64,000 nt of DNA from Chitinophaga pinensis (lineage in GTDB: Bacteria; Bacteroidota; Bacteroidia; Chitinophagales; Chitinophagaceae). The position numbers and the translations under genes are program-made. The first letter of the stretch is position 1. Each line of letters starts with the position of its first letter. The notes under the pieces were generated by a model. The model saw only the letters and a list, made by a program, of their open reading frames with translations, did no database searches and was not told the DNA's origin. The stretch covers positions 22,160-86,159 of the forward strand of contig CAMAXV010000011.1 in NCBI GenBank assembly GCA_945862385.1. The letters are read 5' to 3'. Shown here in pieces: positions 1 to 8,004 of the stretch.

Positions 1-1
1 A

Positions 2-283
2 TCTGTAAAAGGAGAATATTCAGCTCCGGAAAATTACAGATCAAAAGATGATGGAGAAGGTATCCCCGGTATTTTCATCATCCTGCTCGTTATCATTATT
101 GTTTCAGTTCTCAAGCGCAGAGGCGGTGGCGGTAGAGGCGGATTCAGAAGAGGTGGTGGCTTCATGTATTTCCCAACCGGAGGTAGCAGTCACTGGGGCG
201 GAAGCTCCGGAGGCAGCAGCGGCGGCTTTGGTGGTTTTGGCGGAGGCAGTTTCGGCGGCGGTGGAGCTGGAGGGGATTGGTGA
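2..283 (+). CDS. TPM-domain (YgcG-like) membrane protein, 3' end only
   Basis: The reading frame is open from the window edge to a TGA at 281-283, so the 5' part lies outside the window. What remains is a short hydrophilic stretch, one hydrophobic membrane segment (about residues 24-37, rich in I, L and V), a few basic residues and a glycine/serine/phenylalanine-rich tail ending in GGGGAGGDW. A membrane anchor followed by such a Gly-rich tail with a terminal Trp is typical of TPM-domain (YgcG/Psb32-like) proteins, whose N-terminal domain faces the periplasm. The TPM domain itself is not visible here, so the family call rests on the tail alone. Confidence 0.6.
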   Translation, partial: SVKGEYSAPENYRSKDDGEGIPGIFIILLVIIIVSVLKRRGGGGRGGFRRGGGFMYFPTGGSSHWGGSSGGSSGGFGGFGGGSFGGGGAGGDW

Positions 284-303
284 TTGAAAGTCAAGTTTAG
301 AGT

Positions 304-430
304 GATTAGTTGAGCCTGCCTGCCTATGGCAGGAGAGATTAGTTGAGCCTGCCTGCCTAAGGCAGGAGAGATTAGTTTAGAGAGAGTAGTTTAGAGAGAT
401 TAGTTGAGCCTGCCTGCCTAAGGCAGGAGA
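304..430. repeat. Three copies of a 33-bp palindrome-containing repeat
   Basis: Copies lie at 304-336, 337-369 (directly abutting) and 398-430. A degenerate 28-bp spacer, 370-397, is built from the same GATTAGT/TTTAGAGA words. Each unit begins GATTAGTTGAG and contains an inverted repeat, CCTGCCT-A-AGGCAGG (CCTGCC-TAT-GGCAGG in copy 1). The cluster fills the gap between two convergent genes. Positions 443-470 carry a CT-rich repeat of ATCTCTCAACTCT words. Each palindrome could form a small stem, so a role in transcript ends is possible, but no T-tract follows. Confidence 0.85.
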
Positions 431-473
431 GATTAGTAATTTCATCTCTCAACTCTCATCTCTCAACTCTTTT

Positions 474-1877
474 TCACCCCAACCCTATTTCCTGATGAAG
501 CTCAGGTATCTCGATATCCATAAAACCTTTTCGCAATAGTCTTTCCCTGAAATCAACCTGAACTTCATACTCCCCATGAACCAGGAAAAGCTTTTTAACA
601 GCTTTGGGATCCTGACAAGATAGGAACTGAGACAGATCCTCATAATCTCCATGCGCACTCATACTCCTGATACTACCAACCTCGGCATGAACCTCATGGG
701 CAACACCATAAATATTGACTTCCTTTTTCCCAGAAAGCAGGCGTGCACCAAGCGAGTGGGGCTCACAATAGCCTGTCATCAGGATACTGTTTCTTGAATT
801 CTCTATGTTATTGCTGATGTGGTGCTTAACCCTTCCAGCATCAGCCATTCCACTGGCAGAAATAATGACACAAGGTTCATTCCTGAAATTGAGCAACTTG
901 GACTCATCAACAGTTTTTACGAATTGAAGTCCGGCAAACTGAAATGGATCTTCATCCTTTTCAAGTATTTTCTGAATTCTGGCATTGAAATCATGTGGAT
1001 TTTTTTTCACGATCTGGGTAGCATGAACGCTGAGCGGACTGTCCACAAAATAATCGAGTTCCGGCAATCGCCTTTCCAGTTCAAGCTGATTCAGCGCAAA
1101 CAACAACTCCTGGGTACGCCCTACACTGAAAGCCGGGATAATGAGCTTACCCTTTTTTTTCAGGCAGGTTTTTTCAATCCATTCCAGCAGGTGATCCGGA
1201 GTTGGATTATGCAGGTCATGCAGGGAGTTGCCATAGGTGGATTCAAGGATAATAAAATCTGCCTGTTCGAATGTTGCCGGCGATTTCAGGATGGCATCCC
1301 TGTATCTCCCCACATCCCCGCTAAAGGTGAGTTGACGCTGACTTCCGCCTTCATTAATTTTCAGGTGAACTGCGGCACTTCCTATAATATGTCCGGCATC
1401 AGTGTATTGCAATTCAAGCCCATCTTCCAGCTTAAACCAAAGATTATAATCAACAGCATGAAACTGATCTATGGCCTTATGAGCCTCCTCCGTAGTGTAT
1501 AAAGGTTTGAGAGGAGGTAATCCCGCTACTTTCCTTTTCTTATTAACGTATTTGATCTCATCTTCCTGAATACCAGCGGAATCTTCCAGCAAGACGCTAG
1601 TGAGTTCCATTGTTGCAGGGGTACAAAATATTTTCCCTGTAAACCCATCACTAACCAACCTGGGAATCAGACCACTGTGGTCAATATGTGCGTGCGAAAG
1701 AATGAGGTAATCGATATCACGTGGTTCAAATCCCCACTGCCTGTTTAGTGCATCGGTTTCTTTACCCATGCCCTGAAACATGCCACAATCAAGCAGGATT
1801 TTTTTGCCATTGTTCAGGGTTAACAGGTGTTTGGAGCCTGTAACACAGCGTGAAGCACCGTGAAATGAAATTTTCAT
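474..1877 (-). CDS. MBL-fold beta-CASP RNA/DNA metallo-hydrolase
   Basis: This is a 467-residue metallo-beta-lactamase-fold nuclease of the CPSF-73/beta-CASP type, expected to cut or trim RNA in the cytoplasm. The zinc motif HAHIDH is near residue 62 from the chosen start. A later GDVGR supplies a metal-ligand Asp, the beta-CASP core sits in the middle, and the C-terminal part has SAHGDY and LVHGEY, the late His motifs of the family. Length fits the roughly 450-470 residues usual for bacterial members. I chose the ATG at 1875-1877 (MKISFHG) because homologues begin there; an upstream ATG at 1899-1901 adds 8 residues. It is the last gene of a minus-strand run after the FAH-family gene. The natural RNA substrate is unknown. 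Confidence 0.88.
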   Translation of the reverse strand: MKISFHGASRCVTGSKHLLTLNNGKKILLDCGMFQGMGKETDALNRQWGFEPRDIDYLILSHAHIDHSGLIPRLVSDGFTGKIFCTPATMELTSVLLEDSAGIQEDEIKYVNKKRKVAGLPPLKPLYTTEEAHKAIDQFHAVDYNLWFKLEDGLELQYTDAGHIIGSAAVHLKINEGGSQRQLTFSGDVGRYRDAILKSPATFEQADFIILESTYGNSLHDLHNPTPDHLLEWIEKTCLKKKGKLIIPAFSVGRTQELLFALNQLELERRLPELDYFVDSPLSVHATQIVKKNPHDFNARIQKILEKDEDPFQFAGLQFVKTVDESKLLNFRNEPCVIISASGMADAGRVKHHISNNIENSRNSILMTGYCEPHSLGARLLSGKKEVNIYGVAHEVHAEVGSIRSMSAHGDYEDLSQFLSCQDPKAVKKLFLVHGEYEVQVDFRERLLRKGFMDIEIPELHQEIGLG

Positions 1878-1919
1878 AAGCTTATGATTGGATGAATCCA
1901 TAAGCTACGAAATATTTTT

Positions 1920-2531
1920 TTACTGAACAATGAGTTTAAACATAGAATCCGCACCAAGAAACCCTTCCAACTCATCGCCTACAACACACTCTCCTACGCC
2001 CTTGGGTGTTCCGGTAAAAATCACATCCCCGATATTCAATGAAAAATAATTGGAGATATGTGCGATGATTTTATCGAAATCATGAATCATATCCGCAGAA
2101 TGTCCATCCTGCACGGTTTGTCCGTTTTTAAGCATTTTAAAACGGATATCATCTTTTTTGAAAGCCTCACCTATCGGCTGCCAGTTTCCCAGAATGGCTG
2201 AACCATCCCATGCTTTGGCTTTTTCCCAGGGTAATCCCTTCTTCTTCAATTCAGATTGCACATCTCTTGCTGTAAAGTCAATACCAACCGAAATGGCATC
2301 ATAATATTTAGACGCATTGCGTTCATTGACGTATTTACCATTCTTGGAAATCCTCAGAATCAACTCACATTCGTAATGAAGCTCATTGGTAAATTCTGGA
2401 TAATAAAAAGGGCTGTTAGGCTGCAACAACGCAGACTTAGGCTTCATAAAAATAACCGGTTCCTCGGGTACTTCATTGCCAAGCTCTTTGGCATGCTCCA
2501 CATAATTTCGTCCGATGCACAAAAATTTCAT
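1920..2531 (-). CDS. Fumarylacetoacetate hydrolase (FAH)-family protein
   Basis: This 203-residue protein matches the small single-domain FAH fold (FAHD1/YcgM-like), enzymes that hydrolyse or decarboxylate acylpyruvates or oxaloacetate using a bound divalent metal. Visible family features are the N-terminal CIGRNYVEHAKEL, the FMKPKSAL segment, the acidic HYECELIL metal motif, and the C-terminal IFTGTPKGVG. The chosen ATG at 2529-2531 gives MKFLCIGRNY, the usual family start; an ATG at 2568-2570 would add 13 poorly conserved residues. It lies between pth and the beta-CASP nuclease on the same strand. Substrate cannot be assigned from sequence; acylpyruvase is the best guess. Confidence 0.85.
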   Translation of the reverse strand: MKFLCIGRNYVEHAKELGNEVPEEPVIFMKPKSALLQPNSPFYYPEFTNELHYECELILRISKNGKYVNERNASKYYDAISVGIDFTARDVQSELKKKGLPWEKAKAWDGSAILGNWQPIGEAFKKDDIRFKMLKNGQTVQDGHSADMIHDFDKIIAHISNYFSLNIGDVIFTGTPKGVGECVVGDELEGFLGADSMFKLIVQ

Positions 2532-2615
2532 TGCTTCAAGGTTTTTATACGGTTGACTAGAATCACTCATGGCAGGAATTGGATAATCGTTTCGCCGAAA
2601 ATAAGCATAAACAGG

Positions 2616-3188
2616 CTAGAATTCAAGATTATTGACCTGTGCCATGGTTTTTTCAAGTCCAACAAACACAAACTCTTCAATCGCCTGGATACAACGTGTG
2701 ATTTTTTTCTGAATCACTTCCTCTTCCGGCGCTTTCCACTTGCCCAACACATGGTCGATCTGTCGGCCTTTGGGAAAATCGTTTCCTATGCCAAAACGGA
2801 GCCTAGGATATTGAGCTGTACCCAGTAATTCCTGAATGCTCTTCAATCCATTGTGACCACCATCACTTCCGGCAGGCTTGATTTTCAGCTTATTCAGCGG
2901 AACAGCAAGTTCATCTACCAGAACCAAGAGGTGGTCATTATCCACTCTCTCTTTATCAAGCCAATATTTGACGGCTTTTCCACTCAAATTCATGTACGTT
3001 GTGGGCTTAATACAGATAATTTTTTTTCCTTTTATGGTAACCTCTGCCTTAAATGCAAGCCTTTCGAGTGAAAAATTACTTTTATGGGCAGCAGCGAATG
3101 CATCGAGTATGTCAAAACCAATATTATGCCTGGTATGCTCATACTCTGTACCAATATTACCCAAACCAACAATCAGGAACTTATTCAT
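2616..3188 (-). CDS. pth: Peptidyl-tRNA hydrolase
   Basis: Pth releases tRNA from peptidyl-tRNAs that drop off the ribosome. The 190-residue length is normal. Visible motifs are the N-terminal FLIVGLGNIG, the catalytic-His segment TRHNIGFD (around residue 21), TYMNLSGKAV, and the substrate-binding GGHNGLKS. It follows rplY, a pairing common in bacteria. The start codon at 3186-3188 directly abuts the T-tract of a hairpin at 3194-3220, and a TAtcTTTG box lies just beyond it. Expression may therefore begin inside, or depend on read-through of, a terminator-like leader. Confidence 0.97.
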   Translation of the reverse strand: MNKFLIVGLGNIGTEYEHTRHNIGFDILDAFAAAHKSNFSLERLAFKAEVTIKGKKIICIKPTTYMNLSGKAVKYWLDKERVDNDHLLVLVDELAVPLNKLKIKPAGSDGGHNGLKSIQELLGTAQYPRLRFGIGNDFPKGRQIDHVLGKWKAPEEEVIQKKITRCIQAIEEFVFVGLEKTMAQVNNLEF

Positions 3189-3220
3189 AAAAAAAGCCCC
3201 GTGATCTCTACACGGGGCTT
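3189..3220 (-). terminator. Terminator-like hairpin abutting the pth start codon
   Basis: On the minus strand AAGCCCCGTG and CACGGGGCTT form a perfect 10-bp stem around a 7-nt loop. A run of seven T follows and ends exactly at the pth ATG. This is the form of a Rho-independent terminator for rplY. Because pth begins at the next base, the same element would also be the pth 5' leader. Confidence 0.85.
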
Positions 3221-3228
3221 CAAAGATA
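3221..3228 (-). promoter_or_regulatory. Candidate -7 promoter box (TATCTTTG) before the pth hairpin
   Basis: The minus strand reads TATCTTTG immediately upstream of the hairpin stem and matches the Bacteroidota TAnnTTTG box. A start about 4-5 nt downstream would put the 5' end of the pth mRNA in the first stem arm. No clear TTG/TTTG element is visible 17-21 bp upstream, so this is a weaker candidate. Confidence 0.4.
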
Positions 3229-3239
3229 TGCTATAAAGC

Positions 3240-3827
3240 TTATTTTTTCTTAGAAGGCGCTGTAGCAGCTTCTTCTTGTTTCAATTGACGTGTCATTGTT
3301 ACTGAGGCAATTGGAATTCTTGGAGAGTTGAGAATTTCAATATTTTCAGCTACAATATCCTGAACACGAATATTGGCATTCAATTCGAGGTTGGTGATAT
3401 CCACCTCAATATTTTCCCTGAGGAAACTAGGAAGTGTTTTAACCTTTACAGACTTAAGCCTAAGCTCAAGTTTACCACCTGCCTTTACACCAACAGATGC
3501 ACCAACGAACTTAAGTGGGATGGTGGCTGTAACTTTCTTGCCTTCAACCAGCTCAAGCAGGTCGATGTGCGTAAGTTTGTCTGTCACCTTGTTGAACTGC
3601 AGATCCTTCAGGATACAGGTGTAAGATTTACCCTCAACGTTAACCTGAATGAGCTGAAAATCAGGTGTGTAGATGAAAGGCTTAAGAGAGATGGCAGAAA
3701 CTGTAAAATTTACTTCGGTTGCACCCCCGTAAATTACACCAGGTACCAGGTCTTGAGAGCGCAGCTGGCGGGCGGCTGTTTTGCCGGTTGCGGTCCTCAA
3801 TTTTCCTTCGATTGTAATTGTCTTCAT
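3240..3827 (-). CDS. rplY: 50S ribosomal protein L25 (Ctc/TL5 form)
   Basis: This 195-residue protein is the two-domain L25/Ctc form that binds 5S rRNA. The N-terminal L25 domain (about residues 1-90) includes LVPGVIYGG and the ILKDLQFNKVTDKLTHIDLLEL region typical of the family. A TL5 C-terminal beta domain follows, then a lysine-ending tail. It is followed by a strong hairpin and pth, and preceded 31 nt upstream by prs; the prs-rplY-pth order is common in Bacteroidota. Confidence 0.95.
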   Translation of the reverse strand: MKTITIEGKLRTATGKTAARQLRSQDLVPGVIYGGATEVNFTVSAISLKPFIYTPDFQLIQVNVEGKSYTCILKDLQFNKVTDKLTHIDLLELVEGKKVTATIPLKFVGASVGVKAGGKLELRLKSVKVKTLPSFLRENIEVDITNLELNANIRVQDIVAENIEILNSPRIPIASVTMTRQLKQEEAATAPSKKK

Positions 3828-3858
3828 TGTATAGTGTTTAAAAAATGACTGATTTGGG

Positions 3859-4818
3859 TCACTTGTTTCTCATCTGTGAGTGGATGAAAAGACTCGTGAT
3901 ACTTTGGTTCTGATAGGCATTCATGATGGCAGCACCGAATAGTTCCGCTACACTTAAAACCTTCAGTTTAGATGACCGTCCCCTCAACGGAATGGTATCG
4001 CAAACAACAAGTTCTTCAAGTACACTGTTTTCGATGTTCACATAAGCATTTCCACTCAACACAGGATGTGTACAAAGAGCTCTTACACTTCTGGCACCCT
4101 TGTCTTTCAACAACTTTGCTGCTTTTGTGAGCGTACCCGCTGTATCACAGATATCATCAATCAACACCACATCCCTGTTTGCCACATCACCAATTACTAC
4201 CATGCTGGAAATTTCATTTGCACGCTTCCTGTGTTTGTCACAGATCACCATTTCCACATTAAAATAGCTGGCAACTTCCCGAATTCTGTTAGCACTTCCC
4301 ACGTCGGGGGCGGCAAAGGTAAGGTTTTCTAGTTGCAGATCTCTTATATAAGGAATAAAAATCGCGGAACTATCCAGGTGATCAACCGGTATATCAAAGT
4401 ATCCCTGGATCTGAGGTGCATGTAAATCCATGGTAATAACCCTGTCTGCCCCAGCAGCTGTAAGGATATTCGCCACCATCTTGGAACCGATGGCAACCCT
4501 TGGTTTATCCTTTCTGTCTTGCCTTGCATAACCGAAATAAGGCATCACGGCAATGATCTTATACGCAGAAGCGCGCTTCGCAGCATCGATCATTAACAGT
4601 AATTCCATGAGATTATCCCCCGGCGCGAACGTGCTTTGCACGAGGAAAACATAATCACCTCGTATACTTTCGAGGAAAATTGGCTGGATTTCTCCGTCAC
4701 TGAATTTCTGTATGCTGATTTTACCGAGTGTACCACCGCTGGAGGCTGCGATCTGCTCGGCAAGATACTGGGAACTGGTGCCGGAGAAAACCTTGCAGGA
4801 AGGACCATTGCGTTGCAT
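3859..4818 (-). CDS. prs: Ribose-phosphate pyrophosphokinase
   Basis: Prs makes PRPP from ribose 5-phosphate and ATP for purine, pyrimidine, NAD, His and Trp synthesis. The 319-residue product carries the family segments RQDRKDKPR, AGADRVITMDLHAPQIQGYF (metal and ATP site), the flexible loop, and the PRPP-binding motif VVLIDDICDTAGTL. The start at 4816-4818 (MQRNGP) is preferred. The longer frame would begin with the TTG at 4837-4839, which is part of the predicted promoter box TATCTTTG (4837-4844). It heads the prs-rplY-pth-FAH-MBL run and is divergent from radC. Confidence 0.96.
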   Translation of the reverse strand: MQRNGPSCKVFSGTSSQYLAEQIAASSGGTLGKISIQKFSDGEIQPIFLESIRGDYVFLVQSTFAPGDNLMELLLMIDAAKRASAYKIIAVMPYFGYARQDRKDKPRVAIGSKMVANILTAAGADRVITMDLHAPQIQGYFDIPVDHLDSSAIFIPYIRDLQLENLTFAAPDVGSANRIREVASYFNVEMVICDKHRKRANEISSMVVIGDVANRDVVLIDDICDTAGTLTKAAKLLKDKGARSVRALCTHPVLSGNAYVNIENSVLEELVVCDTIPLRGRSSKLKVLSVAELFGAAIMNAYQNQSITSLFIHSQMRNK

Positions 4819-4836
4819 ATGAATATTTTGAAGGCG

Positions 4837-4844
4837 CAAAGATA
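4837..4844 (-). promoter_or_regulatory. -7 box TATCTTTG of prs
   Basis: This is an exact TAnnTTTG match on the minus strand, 18 nt before the prs ATG. It overlaps the TTG of the longer prs reading frame and therefore argues against that start. No convincing -33 element is visible. Confidence 0.55.
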
Positions 4845-4870
4845 CTTTAAAAAGATAAAAACTGAAGGAA

Positions 4871-5611
4871 ATGAAACAAGAGGAAGGAAGAGAAAAGAGA
4901 AATCAAGCAGATCATGAGACAAAACCAGAGAACCGGAGTATCAAAAATCTGGCAACGGCAGACAGACCAAGAGAAAAACTGAAGCTCAAAGGGGCTTCTT
5001 CCCTAACTGATGGTGAATTGCTGGCTATTCTCATACAGAATGGAACAAAAGAAAAATCTGCCATGGATCTGGCTCAGGAACTGATTGCCAGGAGTAAAAA
5101 CAGGCTGAACGACCTCGCCAGGCTATCCACCCGGGAACTCATGAAAACCAAGGGTATTGGATTGGCAAAAGCGGTTATCATCCAGGCAGCCCTGGAGCTT
5201 GGCCGGCGCAGGATGGCCTCTGAGCACTTGCAGACTGAAACCATCAACGGAAGTGCCTCGGTAGCCAAATACCTGCAGGCGATGCTGATGGACCTTCCAC
5301 ATGAAGTGTTTGCCGTATTGTTCCTGAACAGGGCCAACCGCATCAGGCATTTTGAAATCATCAGCAGCGGGGGTATGACGGGCACAGTTGCCGACCCCAG
5401 GATAATCCTGAAAAAAGCATTGGAGGAAGATGCAGTAAGCATCATACTTTGCCACAACCACCCCTCAGGCAATCTAAGACCGTCGAGAGCTGATGAAGAG
5501 CTGACAATCAAAATCAGAAATGCAGCCAGGTATTTCGACATTCAGTTACTGGATCACATCATCGTAAGTACAGATGGATATTACAGTTTTGCAGATGAAG
5601 GATTTTTTTAA
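4871..5611 (+). CDS. radC: RadC-family JAB/MPN domain protein (UPF0758)
   Basis: The 246-residue protein has a short basic N-terminus, the conserved IKNLATADRPREKL start region, and a helix-hairpin-helix segment (LMKTKGIGLAKAVII). The C-terminal JAB/MPN metalloprotease-like domain carries HNHPSGNLRPSRAD, the metal-binding H-x-HPSG...D motif. RadC proteins were historically linked to DNA repair, but their enzymatic role is unproven. It is divergent from prs. The N-terminal ~20 residues (MKQEEGREKRN...) are longer than usual and might be partly untranslated, but I see no better in-frame ATG. Confidence 0.9.
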   Translation: MKQEEGREKRNQADHETKPENRSIKNLATADRPREKLKLKGASSLTDGELLAILIQNGTKEKSAMDLAQELIARSKNRLNDLARLSTRELMKTKGIGLAKAVIIQAALELGRRRMASEHLQTETINGSASVAKYLQAMLMDLPHEVFAVLFLNRANRIRHFEIISSGGMTGTVADPRIILKKALEEDAVSIILCHNHPSGNLRPSRADEELTIKIRNAARYFDIQLLDHIIVSTDGYYSFADEGFF

Positions 5612-5661
5612 GTCGGATCGTTAAGCAACGTTCTTTATCTTTACGTCATTAAATTATTAAT

Positions 5662-6951
5662 ATGTATTCAGAACTGGTAGATCCCAACATATTCATCGAG
5701 AACAGAAAGCGTTTCATGGCCAGCATGGACAAAAAAAGCATTGCTGTTTTCAACAGCAATGATGAAATTCCATCCAATGGCGACGCACTCTACCCTTTCA
5801 AGCAAAACGCTGATCTTTACTGGCTTACAGGCATTCGCCAGGAAGACACCATGCTGATCCTTTTCCCGGATAATCCGGATAAAAAATACCGTGAAGTACT
5901 GGTGCTGGTTAGACCCAACGAGCTAAAAGAAAAATGGGACGGCAGAAGACACAGGGCATCAGAAGCCACAGCCCTTTCCGGCATTGAAACCATTGTTTGG
6001 CTGGATACATTGGATGGCTTGTTGCAACCCATGATCCACCTGGCAGACAACATATACCTGAATACGAATGAAAATGACAGGAAAGCGAATCTCCTTGCTG
6101 TAAGAGACTACCGTTTTGCACAGGAAATGAAATCGCGCTATCCACTGCATAACTATAAGCGGGCCGCCAAAATCATGCGCGACCTCCGGGCCATAAAATC
6201 TCCACTCGAAGTGGCAGTTTTGCAGCAGGCGGTTGACATCACTGAAAAAACATTCCGCAGGCTGCTTCAATTCATTAAGCCAGGCGTATTTGAAAACCAG
6301 ATTGAAGCAGAGATCATCCATGAATTTATGATGAACAGGTCAGCCGGTCCGGCTTACAGTTCAATCATTGCAGGCGGTGACAGAGCCAGAACGCTGCATT
6401 ATATTGCCAACAACCAGGAATGCCTGGATGGTGAGCTGGTGCTGATGGACTTTGGTGCAGAATATGGCGGCTATTGCGCAGACCTCACCCGAACCGTTCC
6501 GGTAAATGGCAAGTTCACCAAAAGACAAAAAGAAGTCTACAACGCCTGTCTTCACTTACATGACTACGCCAAAAGTCTGCTTAAACCTGGCATTACAATC
6601 GTAAAATACCATGATATGGTTGGCGATGAGGCTACAAAACAGTTTCTGAAAATTGGATTGATCAGCAAGTCAGATGTCAAAAATGAGTCACCTGATAACA
6701 GGGCATACAGGAAATACCTTTACCACGGCATATCACATCACCTGGGCATAGATGTGCACGACCTGGGTACTAAAACAGAGCCATTGCAAGAAGGAATGGT
6801 ACTTACTGTTGAACCAGGTATTTACATAGAAGAAGAACAAATGGGTGTCAGAATAGAAAACAATATCTGGATAACCAAAACAGGAAACAAAGACCTTTTC
6901 AAAAATATTCCGGTAAAAGCTGAGGAGATAGAAAAATTGATGAAGAAATAA
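5662..6951 (+). CDS. Xaa-Pro aminopeptidase (M24B family)
   Basis: This 429-residue cytoplasmic metallopeptidase removes an N-terminal residue before proline. It has an N-terminal creatinase-like domain (to about residue 170) and a C-terminal pita-bread domain. The dinuclear metal ligands are visible: MDFGAEYGG and ADLTRT (two Asp), ISHHLGIDVHD (His), TVEPGIY (Glu) and GVRIENN (Glu). Upstream, TTTATCTTTACG resembles a promoter box with one mismatch. The plus-strand run continues 30 nt later with pssA. Confidence 0.93.
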   Translation: MYSELVDPNIFIENRKRFMASMDKKSIAVFNSNDEIPSNGDALYPFKQNADLYWLTGIRQEDTMLILFPDNPDKKYREVLVLVRPNELKEKWDGRRHRASEATALSGIETIVWLDTLDGLLQPMIHLADNIYLNTNENDRKANLLAVRDYRFAQEMKSRYPLHNYKRAAKIMRDLRAIKSPLEVAVLQQAVDITEKTFRRLLQFIKPGVFENQIEAEIIHEFMMNRSAGPAYSSIIAGGDRARTLHYIANNQECLDGELVLMDFGAEYGGYCADLTRTVPVNGKFTKRQKEVYNACLHLHDYAKSLLKPGITIVKYHDMVGDEATKQFLKIGLISKSDVKNESPDNRAYRKYLYHGISHHLGIDVHDLGTKTEPLQEGMVLTVEPGIYIEEEQMGVRIENNIWITKTGNKDLFKNIPVKAEEIEKLMKK

Positions 6952-6981
6952 GGTACATCCTCCATTAAAACCAATCTCCCC

Positions 6982-7743
6982 ATGAAACAGATACCCAATC
7001 TATTTACCCTCTTGAACCTCAGCTGTGGTTTCATTGCCATCATCCTGACCCTGCAAACAGGAGAAACCATCCTGAGCATGCAGGATGGAACCTGGCAGAT
7101 TTTTTTACCTGAAAGAACTGCCTGGGCTGCCTTTTTCATTGGGTTAGCTGCCATAATAGATTTTCTGGATGGTTTTGTAGCCCGTCTCTTCAAAGCCACT
7201 TCTGAAATGGGCAAACAACTTGATTCCCTTGCCGATGTGGTCACTTTTGGCGTCGCGCCCGGACTCATCCTGTATCAGCTGCTCAGAATTACTTTTGCTC
7301 AGGAACCTGATGGCATGGATACACCGGTGATCTGGCTGCTTCCTGCCATGATTTTCCCTATGGCTGCAGCCTGGCGCCTGGCAAGGTTTAACATCGATAC
7401 AACCACAAGAGAAGGTTTTGAAGGAATGCCAACACCTGCAGCGGGATTACTTATCGCATCATTCCCCTTGCTGCTATTATACAACACTTATAACATTCAG
7501 TTATTGCTGCTCAACAAGTGGGTGCTTTATGCCATCATAGTTGTTATTTCCTGGCTCATGGTTTCCAGGCTTTCACTACTTAACCTCAAATTCAAAACAT
7601 GGGGTTTTGCTGAGAATAAAGCAAGGTATATCCTGCTTCTATTGGCTGTTGCTGGTATTGTGCTCTTAAACTGGCTTGCAGTTCCATTTATTTTCCTTAC
7701 CTATATTGCAGTATCTTTGCTGCTCAAAAACAAGACCACATGA
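6982..7743 (+). CDS. pssA: CDP-diacylglycerol--serine O-phosphatidyltransferase
   Basis: This 253-residue membrane enzyme makes phosphatidylserine, the precursor of phosphatidylethanolamine. The CDP-alcohol phosphatidyltransferase signature D-G-x2-A-R-x8-G-x3-D-x3-D is read in DGFVARLFKATSEMGKQLD followed by SLAD. Several hydrophobic segments surround it, including a long C-terminal pair. The N-terminal MKQIPNLFTLLNLSCGF is characteristic of PssA. Its stop overlaps the purS start by 4 nt (ATGA), suggesting translational coupling. Confidence 0.93.
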   Translation: MKQIPNLFTLLNLSCGFIAIILTLQTGETILSMQDGTWQIFLPERTAWAAFFIGLAAIIDFLDGFVARLFKATSEMGKQLDSLADVVTFGVAPGLILYQLLRITFAQEPDGMDTPVIWLLPAMIFPMAAAWRLARFNIDTTTREGFEGMPTPAAGLLIASFPLLLLYNTYNIQLLLLNKWVLYAIIVVISWLMVSRLSLLNLKFKTWGFAENKARYILLLLAVAGIVLLNWLAVPFIFLTYIAVSLLLKNKTT

Positions 7744-7985
7744 CCTATTCTGTTGCCATCAACATAATGCCCCTGAAAGACCTGCTGGACCCACAGGGCA
7801 AGGCTGTATTAGGCGGACTTCATAACCTCGGACTTAATCATATCGGAGATGTACGGATTGGCAAAAGAATAACACTTCAGGTTGATGCTGAAAGTGAAGC
7901 TGCTGCCTTGCAGGCTGGAGAACTTGCTGCGTCAAAGCTCCTGGCCAATCAGGTGATGGAGTCCTTTGAGGTTAGCATCATCTGA
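7740..7985 (+). CDS. purS: Phosphoribosylformylglycinamidine synthase subunit PurS
   Basis: This 81-residue protein is the small structural subunit of the PurS/PurQ/PurL form of FGAM synthase (step 4 of purine synthesis). Family features are the N-terminal INIMPLKDLLDPQGKAV, GLNHIGDVRIGKRI and a C-terminal amphipathic helix region ending NQVMESFEVSII. It is coupled to pssA by a 4-nt overlap and followed by rsmI. purQ and purL are not in the window, so the complex is encoded in more than one place. Confidence 0.92.
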   Translation: MTYSVAINIMPLKDLLDPQGKAVLGGLHNLGLNHIGDVRIGKRITLQVDAESEAAALQAGELAASKLLANQVMESFEVSII

Positions 7986-8004
7986 GGAATTCAATCCATT
8001 CATC

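Noticed and set aside
819..1502. 227-codon plus-strand open frame.
   Set aside because: It is antisense to the beta-CASP nuclease gene, which has clear family motifs; the plus-strand translation shows none.
2256..2828. 190-codon plus-strand open frame.
   Set aside because: It spans parts of two real minus-strand genes (FAH family and pth) and has no recognisable domain.
5074..5541. 155-codon minus-strand open frame.
   Set aside because: It is a shadow of radC, whose HNHPSG motif is on the plus strand.
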